DNA of 64,000 bases from an uncultured Pseudokineococcus sp. (lineage in GTDB: Bacteria > Actinomycetota > Actinomycetes > Actinomycetales > Quadrisphaeraceae): contig NZ_CANMAA010000013.1 of NCBI RefSeq assembly GCF_947495735.1, positions 1 to 64,000 on the forward strand, in the 5' to 3' direction. Below are positions 8,105 to 16,522 of this stretch, piece by piece. Each line of letters opens with the position of its first letter. Position 1 is the first letter of the stretch. Below the pieces are notes generated by a model. It was not told where the DNA came from, did no database searches, and was given only the letters and a program-made list of their open reading frames with translations. Made by a program: the position numbers and the translations under genes.

Positions 8105-9172
8105 ATGCAGTACGGGCGTATTGAATCCGTGGGCGCTCCGTCACGCAGAGCCGGCTGGGCCCGGAGGGGTCGCCGGTTGCTGCGTGCGGTCGTCGTCGTC
8201 CTGGCCGTGATCGCACTGGTCGGGCTGGTCGTGCCCGGCGAGGCGCAGGTCGGCCACTTCCGCACGGCGGCCGGCCGCGCGGACTACCTCGACGCCTACG
8301 AGCAGGTCCTGCAGCAGCTGCCCGCCCCGTCCAGCACGACGGACGTGCCCACCGCATACGGCAGCGTCCGGGTCTACGAGTGGTCGGCCTCGCCGTCCCA
8401 GCCCGTCGCCGACGCAGCGCCCCCGGTGCTGCTCCTGCCGGGCCGGACCAGCGGCGCCCCGATGTGGCGGGACAACCTGCCGGCTCTCCTCGGCCACCGG
8501 CGGGTCCTCGCCGTGGACGCCCTGGGTGATGCCGGCCTCTCCGCCCAGACCGTCCCCATCACCAGCACGGCCGACCAGGCCGCCTGGCTCGACGACGTCC
8601 TCGACGACGTCTCCCCCGGCGCGCCGGTCCACCTCGTCGGCCACTCCTTCGGCGGCGCGACGGCGGCCGCCTACGCCCGGACCCGTCCCGACCGGGTGGC
8701 GAGCCTGGCCCTGCTGGAGCCCGTCTTCACCCTCGGCTCCCCGCCGGCCAGCATCTACCTCTGGTCCGCGCTCGTCCTGCTGCCCGCACCTCGGTCCTGG
8801 CGCGACGAAGCCCTGCGCCGGATCGGCGGCACCGACGAGGAACCCCGTGGAGACCTCGGCGGCCGCTCAGCAACCGCCGACGACCCGCTGACCCGCATGA
8901 TCGACGTCGGCGCCGAGCAGTACACCGCGAAGCTGCCCACCCCCGCGGTCCTGGACGACACCGACCTCGCCCGGCTCACGATGCCGGTCTACGTGGCGAT
9001 CGGCGGCGCGGAGTCCCTCGCCGGCGGACGCGCCGCGGCGCGCACCGCGCGCACGCACCTGCCGGACCCGACGGTGCGGGTGTGGCCCGGGACCAGCCAC
9101 TCCCTGCCCTTCCAGGTACCGGGCGAGCTCGGCGCCGAGCTCGCCGACTTCTGGCGCAGCGCTGATCACTGA
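8105..9172 (+). CDS. Membrane-anchored or secreted alpha/beta hydrolase
   Basis: A 355-residue alpha/beta-hydrolase fold protein. A basic stretch and one hydrophobic segment (about 27-43) form a signal anchor. The fold contains an oxyanion region PVLLLPGRTSGAPMW, the nucleophile elbow GHSFGG with Ser181, an acidic strand VDALGDAG, and a C-terminal histidine in GTSHSLPFQ, so the triad looks intact. The substrate is unknown; esterase or lipase activity on the outer side of the membrane is likely. It is divergent from a TetR regulator. Confidence 0.88.
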   Translation: MQYGRIESVGAPSRRAGWARRGRRLLRAVVVVLAVIALVGLVVPGEAQVGHFRTAAGRADYLDAYEQVLQQLPAPSSTTDVPTAYGSVRVYEWSASPSQPVADAAPPVLLLPGRTSGAPMWRDNLPALLGHRRVLAVDALGDAGLSAQTVPITSTADQAAWLDDVLDDVSPGAPVHLVGHSFGGATAAAYARTRPDRVASLALLEPVFTLGSPPASIYLWSALVLLPAPRSWRDEALRRIGGTDEEPRGDLGGRSATADDPLTRMIDVGAEQYTAKLPTPAVLDDTDLARLTMPVYVAIGGAESLAGGRAAARTARTHLPDPTVRVWPGTSHSLPFQVPGELGAELADFWRSADH

Positions 9173-9353
9173 CCGCCGGCCGATCACCGCCCCGGTCGCG
9201 GAGCTGTCCGTGGAACCGCCCGTGCCGCTGGCTCTGCTCGTGCCCCTGGTGCGAAGACGACAGCACCTCCGAGGTGGGTGCGGCGACGCCCCCGGAGACC
9301 GTCGACCGCCGGCCAGGACGATCCCGGAGGGACGCCGTCGCCCTTGACACCGC

Positions 9354-9842
9354 GTGTCCCAGTCGGACCACACTCCGGGCATGGCTGGCCCCGCGCACGG
9401 TCTGCGTCCGACATCGGCACACGCAGCCACGTCAGCGGGCGTCCCCAGGGTCCGTCTCATGCCGACCTGGGTGTCGGTCGGCGCCCTCGTGGTGACCCTG
9501 GTCGTGCTGGGCAGCCACGCCTTCTTCGTCCTCGGCCTCATGGACGCCGGAGTGACCTGGACCGACGGGGAAGGGGCCTACGGCGTCGCGGGCCGCGACC
9601 TGCCTGATGCGCTGCCGCAGGGGGTCGCCCACGTGCTCATGGTCGTCATGGTGCTCGCCGTGCCGTTCGGTCCCTTCGCGGTGCTGGCGAGCGCGGCAGC
9701 AGCCCTGGCGTCGCTCCGGGCGTCTCGGGGCGCGCGGGACGCTGTCGACGCCCTCGCCGTCAGCACCGTCGTGCTCGCCCTGATGCTGCTCGTCCTGCTG
9801 ATCACCTGGGGGGACGAGCTGTGGATCTGGATCCTCGACTGA
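9354..9842 (+). CDS. Hypothetical membrane protein with three hydrophobic segments
   Basis: A 162-residue protein with three good membrane helices (about 38-62, 92-122 and 133-155) and a short acidic WGDELWIWILD end. No family recognised. The N-terminal 35 residues before MPTWVSV are low-complexity, and the ATG at 9459 may be the true start; neither has a convincing ribosome-binding site. It stands alone between the hydrolase and the convergent SDR genes. Confidence 0.6.
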   Translation: MSQSDHTPGMAGPAHGLRPTSAHAATSAGVPRVRLMPTWVSVGALVVTLVVLGSHAFFVLGLMDAGVTWTDGEGAYGVAGRDLPDALPQGVAHVLMVVMVLAVPFGPFAVLASAAAALASLRASRGARDAVDALAVSTVVLALMLLVLLITWGDELWIWILD

Positions 9843-9997
9843 CCACCTCAGCGCGGGGACTGCCGACGAGCTGCTGACACCCGACCCTGGGTGCCTGCTG
9901 GTCGACCCGCCTCTGGCACGGCTGACCCGCTGGACGACGGCGGCGAGGGCGCCGGACCCTTCCACAACCGATGGGGTGGGGGGAACTGCTGCGAGGC

Positions 9998-10816
9998 TCA
10001 GCCGGCGATGACGGCAGTGCTGGTCCTGCCGCCGTCGACGTCGAGGCGGACGCCGTGGACCCCGGTGGCGTCGTCGCTGGCGAGGTAGGCCACCGCAGCG
10101 GCGACCTGCTCGGGGCGGACGAAAGCACCCAGGGGTGTGCCGACGACAGCGGGCCAGCCCGGGTCGCCGGGGTCGTCGACCGGTCGCACCACTCCAGGGC
10201 TGACGGTGTTGACGCGGACCCCGGCGGGCCCGAGCTCCGCGGCCCAGTTCCGGGTCAGCGCGTCGGCGGCGGCCTTGGACGCGGAGCAGGCGGGCACGAA
10301 GGTGGTGCCGCCCTGGGCCATCCAGGAGCTGATGCTGATGACGGCGCCACCGCGCGGGCGGCCATCACCGGGGCGAGGCGGGCCACCAGGAAGAAGGGGC
10401 CGGTGACGTCGACCGCCCACGCCGCGGCGAGCTGGGCCTCGGTCGTCTCGGCGGTGGTGGCCACCGCGACCACCGCGGCGCTGTTGACCAGGACGTCGAC
10501 ACGGCCCCCGGGAGGCCGCCTCGGCGCGGTCGGCGATGTCGCGGGAGGTGGCCCTGGTGCCGTCGAGGTCGGCGGGGACGAACACCGCGCGACCGCCGGC
10601 GGCGGTGATCTCGGCGACCACGGCGGCCCCGCGCCGGGCGTCGCGACCGCCGACAGCCACGTGCGCCCCCTCGGCGGCGAGACGCAGGGCGGTGACACGG
10701 CCGATGCCGCTGGTGGCGCCGGTGATCAACGCGGTCTTGCCGTGGAGCCGTGCGAGCACGTGCCCTCCCGAGGTCTGCGTCGTGGGTGTAGACGTGGCGG
10801 ACACGGGCGACGTCAT
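9998..10816 (-). pseudogene. SDR-family oxidoreductase with two compensating frameshifts
   Basis: The frame is open for 272 codons and both ends are clearly a short-chain dehydrogenase: cofactor motif TGATSGIG near the N-terminus and VRVNTVSPGVV plus LDVDGG near the C-terminus. The middle 50 or so residues are an arginine/glycine shadow. The true middle (RVDVLVNSAAVVAVATTAET and WAVDVTGPFFLVARL) is in another frame, entered by one extra base near 10520 in a CCCGGGGG run and left by one missing base near 10358. In the restored protein the active-site tyrosine position reads C (PACSASKAA instead of YSASKAA). It is three bases downstream of the SDR gene at 10820 and is its paralogue. Decay or sequencing indels. 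Confidence 0.75.
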
Positions 10817-10819
10817 GGC

Positions 10820-11626
10820 TCAGGCGGCGCCGAGGAAGCGGGTCGCGGACAGGCCGCCGTCGACGTCGAGCAGGGCGCCGTGGACGAACGCGGCCTCGTC
10901 GGTGACGAGCCAGCGCACGGCGGTGGCGATGTCGACCGGCCGCACCGGCTGCCCCGCGGGGGTGGTCGAGGTCATCGCGGCCAGGACCGCCTCGGAGCCG
11001 GCGTTGCCCGGGGTGGCGGTGGCGCCCGGCGCGACGGTGTTCACGCGCACCCCGGACGGGCCGTACTCGGCGGCCCAGGTGCGGGTGAACTGCTCGACGG
11101 CGGCCCTGCTCGCCGCGTACACGGCGCCGAACGGGACGCCGGTGCGGGCCATCCACGACCCCACGGTGACGATCGAGCCGCTGCCCCGCTCGGCCATCGC
11201 GGGCGCCAGCGCGGCTACCAGCACGTGCGGAGCGCGGATGTTGGTGGCCCACACGGCCTCGAGGTCGGCGTCGGAGGTCGCCGCGGTGGGCGCGACGGGG
11301 TAGACGCCGGCGTTGTTGACCATGACGTCGACCCGGCCGCCCAGTGCGGCGGTCGCCTCACGGGCGAAGGCCCGGACGGCCTCGGGCGAGGCGCCCAGGT
11401 CGGCCGTCACGGCGTGCGCGGCGCCGCCGTCGGCGCGAACGGCCTCGGCGACCGCCTGGACACGGGCGGTGTCGCGGCCGGTGATGACGACCTCGGCGCC
11501 GGAGGCCGCGAGCACGCGGGCGACGGCCTCGCCGATGCCGCTGGAGGAGCCGGTGACGACGGCGGTTCGGTCCGCCAGCCGGGTGTCACGGGGCAGGGAC
11601 CGGAGGAGCTCGCTGTTGGACTGCAT
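10820..11626 (-). CDS. SDR-family oxidoreductase with YxxxR catalytic pair
   Basis: A 268-residue short-chain dehydrogenase with the cofactor motif TGSSSGIG (25-32), NNAG (104-107), Ser157 and Tyr170. The usual lysine four residues after the tyrosine is arginine (YAASR, 170-174), which may lower or change activity. The end LDVDGGLSATRFLG is normal. It is in an operon with the broken SDR downstream and divergent from a TetR regulator, with a palindromic operator between them. This layout suggests inducible conversion of a small carbonyl compound or drug. Confidence 0.92.
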   Translation of the reverse strand: MQSNSELLRSLPRDTRLADRTAVVTGSSSGIGEAVARVLAASGAEVVITGRDTARVQAVAEAVRADGGAAHAVTADLGASPEAVRAFAREATAALGGRVDVMVNNAGVYPVAPTAATSDADLEAVWATNIRAPHVLVAALAPAMAERGSGSIVTVGSWMARTGVPFGAVYAASRAAVEQFTRTWAAEYGPSGVRVNTVAPGATATPGNAGSEAVLAAMTSTTPAGQPVRPVDIATAVRWLVTDEAAFVHGALLDVDGGLSATRFLGAA

Positions 11627-11644
11627 GGTCCATTACTAGCAGGA

Positions 11645-11662
11645 CTGGACCTAACGGTCCAG
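11645..11662. promoter_or_regulatory. TetR operator between SDR operon and tetR
   Basis: CTGGACC and GGTCCAG form a perfect 7-bp inverted repeat around TAAC, 18 bases before the TetR start and 19 before the SDR start, overlapping both promoters. Layout and symmetry are as expected for autoregulation by a LmrA/YxaF-like TetR protein. A further GGTCC half-site lies at the SDR start codon side (around 11628). Confidence 0.6.
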
Positions 11663-11679
11663 ACACCTACGCTGGAGGG

Positions 11680-12303
11680 GTGGCGGAGCTGACGGACAAG
11701 GGACGGCGCACGCGCCAGCGGATCGTCGAGGCGACGGCGCTGCGGATCCTCGACGCCGGCATCGACGGCACGAGCCTGGACGACGTCCGCGCCGAGACCC
11801 TGACCAGCAAGAGCCAGCTCTTCCACTACTTCCCCGGCGGCAAGGCCGAGCTCGTGCGCGCCGTCGCGGTGTGGGAGGGCGAGCAGCTGCTCGCCGCGCA
11901 GGAGCCGCACCTGTCCGACCTGTCGACGTGGGAGTCCTGGGCCGCGTGGCGCCGCGGGCTGGAGGAGTACTACTTCGACCGGGGTCGCTGGGCCTGCCCC
12001 ATCGGGTCGCTGACCGCCCAGATGGCCGCCGCGGACGCCGAGACCGCCGCGTTCCTGCGCGAGGCGTGGACGTCGTGGCGCACCCGCCTCGCCGACGGGG
12101 TCCGCCGCATGCAGGCCGCCGGCCACATCGACCCGGGCGCCGACGCGGAGCGGCTCGCCACCTCCGTGCTTGCCGCCATCCAGGGCGGACTCCTGCTCAG
12201 CCAGCCCGAACGGGCGACCTGGCCCCTGGAAGCCGCCCTCGACACGGCGTGGACGACGCTCCACGCCCTCCCGCCGACCACTACGCCCCCTGCCGAGCCG
12301 TGA
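11680..12303 (+). CDS. TetR-family regulator (LmrA/YxaF-like)
   Basis: A 207-residue regulator with a normal TetR DNA-binding domain (RQRIVEATALRILDAGIDGTSLDDVRAE, then SKSQLFHYFPGGKAELVRAV) and a ligand domain containing DRGRWACPIGSLTAQM, which is typical of the LmrA/YxaF C-terminal domain. It is divergent from the two SDR genes and shares a palindromic site with them, so it is probably their repressor. The GTG start lies very close to GGAGGG, so initiation may be weak or the start slightly downstream. Confidence 0.93.
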   Translation: MAELTDKGRRTRQRIVEATALRILDAGIDGTSLDDVRAETLTSKSQLFHYFPGGKAELVRAVAVWEGEQLLAAQEPHLSDLSTWESWAAWRRGLEEYYFDRGRWACPIGSLTAQMAAADAETAAFLREAWTSWRTRLADGVRRMQAAGHIDPGADAERLATSVLAAIQGGLLLSQPERATWPLEAALDTAWTTLHALPPTTTPPAEP

Positions 12304-12345
12304 CTGCCGTCAGAGCTGGTCGCACGAGCAGGTGCCACCCGACCT

Positions 12346-12381
12346 GCGCGTCCCAGCAGCCGATCCTCATCCGGTCACGTC
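12346..12381. repeat. Dispersed repeat core, copy at 12.3 kb
   Basis: GCGCGTCCCAGCAGCCGATC matches the right-hand core of the 74-bp element. The bases that follow (12360-12381) are identical over 22 positions to 142-163 next to copy 1, so these two copies share flanking sequence that the other copies lack. The left half is not recognisable here. It lies downstream of the TetR gene. Confidence 0.5.
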
Positions 12382-12445
12382 GTCCGGACGGTGGTGTGCG
12401 GTTGAAAGGCGCCTGACATCTCGGACGGACTGCGATGGTGGGCCG

Positions 12446-13279
12446 GTGCTGCCCTCGTGCCGGTTGAGCCTGGACGGCGGCCGTCCACACGTCGTCGTCG
12501 ACGGCGGTGTCGCGCCCCGACCCGGGTACCTGCGCGCCCTGGCTCGGGTCACTAAGCGCGTCGGCGTCCTGCAGATGCCCGAGGGACACCAGAGCCTGAA
12601 CTGGCTGACGCCGATCGCCGATCGCGTGGAAGAGCTGCTCGTCTTCGGCTACGAATGCGAGGACCTCAGCGCGCTGCAGCACTTCACCAGCCTGCGAAGC
12701 CTCACCCTCGTCGGGCGCCCGCACGCCAGGAACCCGCCGCTGACCCAGACGGCGTCCACCCTGCGCGAGTACGCCGGACCGTGGTTCCCCGCGCTCGACC
12801 CCGTCCTGGCTTCCCCGGCCCTCACCACCCTGATGCTCGAGCAACCACCCCGAGACCTCGCGGCCCGCCTCACCGCGCCCCTGACCGACCTGCGGCTGCT
12901 CAGCGCGCGCAAACTCGCCACCGTGCCGGACCTGGCCTGCGCCGACACCCTCACCTCGCTGCAGATCGCCGGCGGCAAGGACCTGGACCTGACCGGCGTC
13001 GCCGCCTACACCCGGCTGGCCAGCCTGTCCCTGTACGGGCGGACCCCGCTGACCTCCTTCGCCCAACTCACCCGCTCCCCTGCGCTCCGGCGCCTGTTCC
13101 TGGAGGAGTGCTACGCCGTCGACGACATCGACGCCCTCGAGCAGCTGACTCTCGACGAGCTCCGCGTCGTCGGGCGCCCCGAGAGCCTGGACCCACGCTT
13201 CCTGCGCACCGCCCGAGAGCTCGGCGTCCGCCGCTTCTCCGCGCCGTCGCCGCCTGCCGAGGGCAGGGCCCGGAGATGA
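12446..13279 (+). CDS. Leucine-rich-repeat-like protein
   Basis: About 277 residues from GTG 12446. It has a loose leucine-rich repeat pattern of about 20-22 residues from residue 60 on (for example LQHFTSLRSLTLVG, LTSLQIAGGKDLDLTGV, YTRLASLSLYGR, SPALRRLFLEECYAVDDIDAL). There is no signal peptide or membrane segment, so it is probably a cytoplasmic binding protein. Its stop overlaps the start of the DUF6584 gene by ATGA, so the two are translated together. A repeat core lies just upstream of its start. Confidence 0.72.
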   Translation: MLPSCRLSLDGGRPHVVVDGGVAPRPGYLRALARVTKRVGVLQMPEGHQSLNWLTPIADRVEELLVFGYECEDLSALQHFTSLRSLTLVGRPHARNPPLTQTASTLREYAGPWFPALDPVLASPALTTLMLEQPPRDLAARLTAPLTDLRLLSARKLATVPDLACADTLTSLQIAGGKDLDLTGVAAYTRLASLSLYGRTPLTSFAQLTRSPALRRLFLEECYAVDDIDALEQLTLDELRVVGRPESLDPRFLRTARELGVRRFSAPSPPAEGRARR

Positions 13280-14091
13280 GCACCGAAGAGCGCGGCGACG
13301 TCTTCGACCGGGCACGCGCCGACCTACGCACCGGACGGACCACCACCGCCAGGACCCGCCTGAAGAGCTACCTCGCCCACGTGCCCCGGTCGATACCCGC
13401 CCGCGCCCTCCTCGCCCACGCCTACCGCCTCGACGGCCACCTCGACGAAGCCGGCCGCTGGGGCTACCTGTCCCCCACCGCCTGCACCCCCGCCGAACGG
13501 GCCGCCTACGAGCACTCCTGCCGGCACCGGTGGGGGCGGCACTGGACCGCCACCTCGACCCTGCGCGGACTGCACTGGCCCACCGGCGCCGCCGGAGGAG
13601 ACCCCCACGCCGACGCGGTCCTGGCCGACCTCGACGTCCGCGCCGCGGCCGAACTGCACAGCTGGAGCTACGTCCCCTTGCACCGCCGGCTCCTCGCGCG
13701 CGTGCGCCGGCAGCAGCCGGCGCCCCCGCCCGCGCCGCCGCCCAGGACCAGCGGCCCGCTCCCGGACATGCACCACGCGCTCACCCAGGACGAGCACCTC
13801 GCCCGTCTCGTCACCGGCCTACGAGCCCACCGCGACGGACTCACCACCGCAGCCACCACCCCCGAGGAGCTGCACACGGCTGTCCGTCAGGCCGCAGTCG
13901 CCCTCGACCACGCCCATCCACAGTGGAAAGACCTACTCGAGCGCCTCGCAATCGACCTCGACGCAGACCTCCACCCACGGGACCCAACGGCCACGCACGA
14001 CGCTCAGGGCATCGCCATCGACGTCATGAACCAGCTGGATCGCGCAGCCACCGGCCGCGGCAGCCCGGGAGACCGCCGAGGCCAGCCCTGA
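13276..14091 (+). CDS. DUF6584 family protein
   Basis: A 271-residue protein. The first 100 residues match the actinobacterial DUF6584 pattern: a TPR-like start (FDRARADLRTGRTTTARTRLKSYLAHVP), ALLAHAYRLDGHLDEAGRWGYL, then TPAERAAYEHSC. After a proline-rich linker (about 150-165) comes a second helical part of unknown nature (DEHLARLVTGLRAHRDGL to LERLAIDLDADLHP). It is translationally coupled to the LRR-like gene upstream. Members of this family are often near immunity or neighbour-sensing genes, but no toxin is visible here. Confidence 0.7.
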   Translation: MSTEERGDVFDRARADLRTGRTTTARTRLKSYLAHVPRSIPARALLAHAYRLDGHLDEAGRWGYLSPTACTPAERAAYEHSCRHRWGRHWTATSTLRGLHWPTGAAGGDPHADAVLADLDVRAAAELHSWSYVPLHRRLLARVRRQQPAPPPAPPPRTSGPLPDMHHALTQDEHLARLVTGLRAHRDGLTTAATTPEELHTAVRQAAVALDHAHPQWKDLLERLAIDLDADLHPRDPTATHDAQGIAIDVMNQLDRAATGRGSPGDRRGQP

Positions 14092-14162
14092 CGCCGGAGC
14101 CAGCTGCCTCTCTCGTGGTCAGGCCTGGGCGTCCGGGGGACCTCAACCGGATGCTTGGTTTG

Positions 14163-14549
14163 CTAGTAGACCGCTACGTCGAGGCCCTCTCGCTGACGCA
14201 GGGCGCGCGATGCCTCGTCGTCGAGCCAGAAGACCTGCAGGTCCTCGCCGTGGAGCCGGAAGGTGCCGCTGGGCCAAAGCTGCAGGTCCTCCTCGAGCCC
14301 TTCCCCGTACTCGTAGAAGTCGTCGAAGCGGCCGTCGGCGTAGAAGAGGAGCCCGTGCACGTGCTCGTCCGGGTCCGTCCAGCGGCGCCACCACAGCAGG
14401 CCGCGGCTCGTCCAGTAGACGATCGGCTGCAAGTAGACCTCGCCGACCAGCTGTCCGTCGCTGCGATGCAGACGCCCGCCGCGCTCTCGAAAGGGGGCCA
14501 GCCGAGAGTCGAGGTCTCCTGGCCTTGCTGAGGGCGGTCTCCACGGCAT
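14163..14549 (-). CDS. Hypothetical protein, WWRRW family (member 1)
   Basis: A 128-residue soluble protein. I chose ATG 14549 because GGGAG lies nine bases upstream. It shares a pattern with the gene at 17999: a beta-rich start, GLLWWRRWTDPDEHVHG, then a tyrosine-rich FDDFYEYGEG and the end LHGEDLQVFWLDDEASRALRQREG. The other copy reads HLWWRRWGPVHDV and YYGEALRVVWTDREASRRLRES. The two are clear paralogues of a small family I cannot name. Function unknown. Confidence 0.65.
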   Translation of the reverse strand: MPWRPPSARPGDLDSRLAPFRERGGRLHRSDGQLVGEVYLQPIVYWTSRGLLWWRRWTDPDEHVHGLLFYADGRFDDFYEYGEGLEEDLQLWPSGTFRLHGEDLQVFWLDDEASRALRQREGLDVAVY

Positions 14550-14629
14550 CAGCACACGCTCCCGTCCTGCTCGATGCTGCGGGCTGACCATCCCACTCGG
14601 GATCGGCGACTGGGACGGTTCTGACTACC

Positions 14630-15544
14630 TCAGTAGGGGACGTCGGTGAGGCGGGTCGAGTCCTGCCACAGCATCTGGCGCAGGTCGGTGTCGTGGGCTG
14701 CAGGTGGCAGGTCGGCGAGGTGTGGTGGTCCTCCGAGCTCGAGGAGCCCGCTGGGCGTGATGAGGCGATCCGTGCGGGGGGTGGGGGCCGTGGCGGCGTA
14801 GGTGAGGGGTTCGGCGACCCGGTCGAGGGGCTGTCCGAGCACCCGCATGATCTGCCGGCCGGCCCACTTGGTGACCGCTCCGCGTTGGTGCTGCTGGATG
14901 CCTGTCTGGGCGGTGCCTGGGTGCACGGGCAAGCTCAGGACGTCGGCGCCGCTGACGTGCTGGTTCAGCTCGACCGCGAAGAGGATGTTGGCCAGCTTGG
15001 AGCGGCTGTACGCCCGCATCGGGGCGTAGGACCGCTCGGACTGCCAGTCGTCGGGGTCCAGGCGGGCGGTGCGGGCGGCTTGGGCGCTGACGGTGACGAC
15101 CCGGCTGCGCCGCCTCGTGCCCATGAGCGGGAGCAGGAGCCCGGTGAGGGCGAAGTGCCCGAGGTGGTTGGTGCCCCAGTGCCGTTCGAAGCCATCGGTC
15201 GTCAGCTCCCGCTCCGGGATGGCCATCACGCCGGCGCAGTTGACGAGCACGTCGATGGGATCGCCGCGGCGAGCCAGCTCGGTGGCGCAGGCGCGCACCG
15301 AGTCGAGGTCGGCCAGGTCGAGCAGCATGTGGTGGGCGACCGTCGCCGCGCCGCCCGCTGCGGCGCGAATAGCGGCGGTCGCCTCCTCGCCCTTGCGGTG
15401 GCTGCGCGCTCCTACGGTCACCGAGGCCCCGGCGGCGGCGAGGGCCTGCGCGGTCCGCAGCCCGATGCCACCAGTGCCGCCGGTGATGACGACGTGGTGG
15501 CCGGCCAGCGAGGGCAGCGGGGTGGGCGGCCAGGCGCGGGTCAT
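14630..15544 (-). CDS. SDR-family oxidoreductase (retinol dehydrogenase/WWOX-like)
   Basis: A 304-residue classical SDR with cofactor motif TGGTGGIG, acidic DLADLDSVR, NCAGVM, and the catalytic YSRSK intact. The longer C-terminus (after HPGTAQTG) and the RSYAPMRAYSRSKLAN region resemble the retinol dehydrogenase/protochlorophyllide-reductase-like branch. Its ATG overlaps the MerR stop by ATGA, so it is co-transcribed with, and probably controlled by, that regulator. Likely an NADP-dependent alcohol/ketone enzyme; substrate unknown. Confidence 0.92.
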   Translation of the reverse strand: MTRAWPPTPLPSLAGHHVVITGGTGGIGLRTAQALAAAGASVTVGARSHRKGEEATAAIRAAAGGAATVAHHMLLDLADLDSVRACATELARRGDPIDVLVNCAGVMAIPERELTTDGFERHWGTNHLGHFALTGLLLPLMGTRRRSRVVTVSAQAARTARLDPDDWQSERSYAPMRAYSRSKLANILFAVELNQHVSGADVLSLPVHPGTAQTGIQQHQRGAVTKWAGRQIMRVLGQPLDRVAEPLTYAATAPTPRTDRLITPSGLLELGGPPHLADLPPAAHDTDLRQMLWQDSTRLTDVPY

Positions 15545-16443
15545 CGCAGGGTCCCGGTCGCCGAGGTCTTCGTCGTCGTGCGGCTGACGGACGGCGGTGG
15601 CGCCTCGGCGTCCCGTGCGGTGCTCGTCGTCGGCGCCGCGCCGGCGGCGTCGGCGAGGCTGAAGACCGGCCAGCCGATCTGGGTGCGCCACTGGTCGGGG
15701 GCCGGGGTCTCGCGGGGGCCGACGAGGTAGGTCTCGTGCACGGGGCCGGCGACGACGAGCGCGTGCTCGCTGACCCACCGACCGAGCTCGCCGTAGGTGA
15801 CGTCGATGGTGTCGTGGGTGCCGTGGTGGACCGTGGCCGCGAGCTCGACGGCGGCCAGCTCGACTCCGTGCACCCGCCCGACGCGGGGCACGGGCCCGGC
15901 GACGGGCAGGTAGACCAGCGCGTGCCCCCGGTCGTCAGTGAACAAGGCGTTGTCGTAGAGGCCACCGGCGGGTCCCGCTGGCGCGTGGACGACGGCGTGC
16001 AGCTCGGCCATCGCGCCGGCGTACCAGTCGAGGACCTCATCGCAGCCGACCGTGGCCTCGACGGCGGCGGCGGCACGCGCTGGCGTCCGGACCAGCTCGA
16101 CGTCCAGGACGTCCGGGTCCGGGCGCAGGAGCCGCTGCAGGGACCCGACCGCCGCCTGGGTGCGGGCGAGCTGGGTCTCGAGCCGGTCGAGGTGCTGAGC
16201 GACCAGGGCCGAGCGCGTGCCCGGGTCCGGTGCCAGCAGGATCTGGCGCACCTCGGCCAGAGGGACGTCCAGCTCCCGCAGCCGGGCGATGACCTGCGCG
16301 GTGGGGATCTGGGAAGGCTCGTAGTACCGGTATCCACTGCTGGAGCCCACCCGGGCGGGTTCCAGCAGACCGGCCTCGTGGTAGCGCCGCAGGGTCCGCA
16401 CGCTCAGGTGCGTCAGCCGCGCGAAGTCGCCGATGGTCAGCAC
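15541..16443 (-). CDS. MerR-family regulator with effector-binding C-terminus
   Basis: About 300 residues from GTG 16443. The N-terminal MerR winged helix is clear (LTIGDFARLTHLSVRTLRRYHEAGLLEPARV, GYRYYEPSQI), followed by a coiled-coil linker (LDRLETQLARTQAAVGSLQRLL) and a GyrI-like ligand domain from about 115 to 270. The last 30 residues are low-complexity. It forms an operon with the SDR downstream and is divergent from the SDR-SnoaL fusion gene; a GC-rich palindrome lies between them. Probably a drug- or small-molecule-sensing activator. Confidence 0.93.
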   Translation of the reverse strand: MLTIGDFARLTHLSVRTLRRYHEAGLLEPARVGSSSGYRYYEPSQIPTAQVIARLRELDVPLAEVRQILLAPDPGTRSALVAQHLDRLETQLARTQAAVGSLQRLLRPDPDVLDVELVRTPARAAAAVEATVGCDEVLDWYAGAMAELHAVVHAPAGPAGGLYDNALFTDDRGHALVYLPVAGPVPRVGRVHGVELAAVELAATVHHGTHDTIDVTYGELGRWVSEHALVVAGPVHETYLVGPRETPAPDQWRTQIGWPVFSLADAAGAAPTTSTARDAEAPPPSVSRTTTKTSATGTLR

Positions 16444-16458
16444 CCGCGCACTGTGCAC

Positions 16459-16475
16459 CCTCCCCCGGGGGGAGG
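16459..16475. promoter_or_regulatory. MerR-type operator
   Basis: CCTCCCCC and GGGGGAGG form a perfect 8-bp inverted repeat with one central base, 16 bases upstream of the MerR start and about 48 bases upstream of the divergent gene. GC-rich dyads of this sort lie in the long spacer of MerR-regulated promoters. No clear -35 or -10 could be assigned. Confidence 0.5.
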
Positions 16476-16522
16476 CTCCAGCCCTTGCCCCTCCCTGCGG
16501 GAGACGCCCCAAGGTCCCCGCC

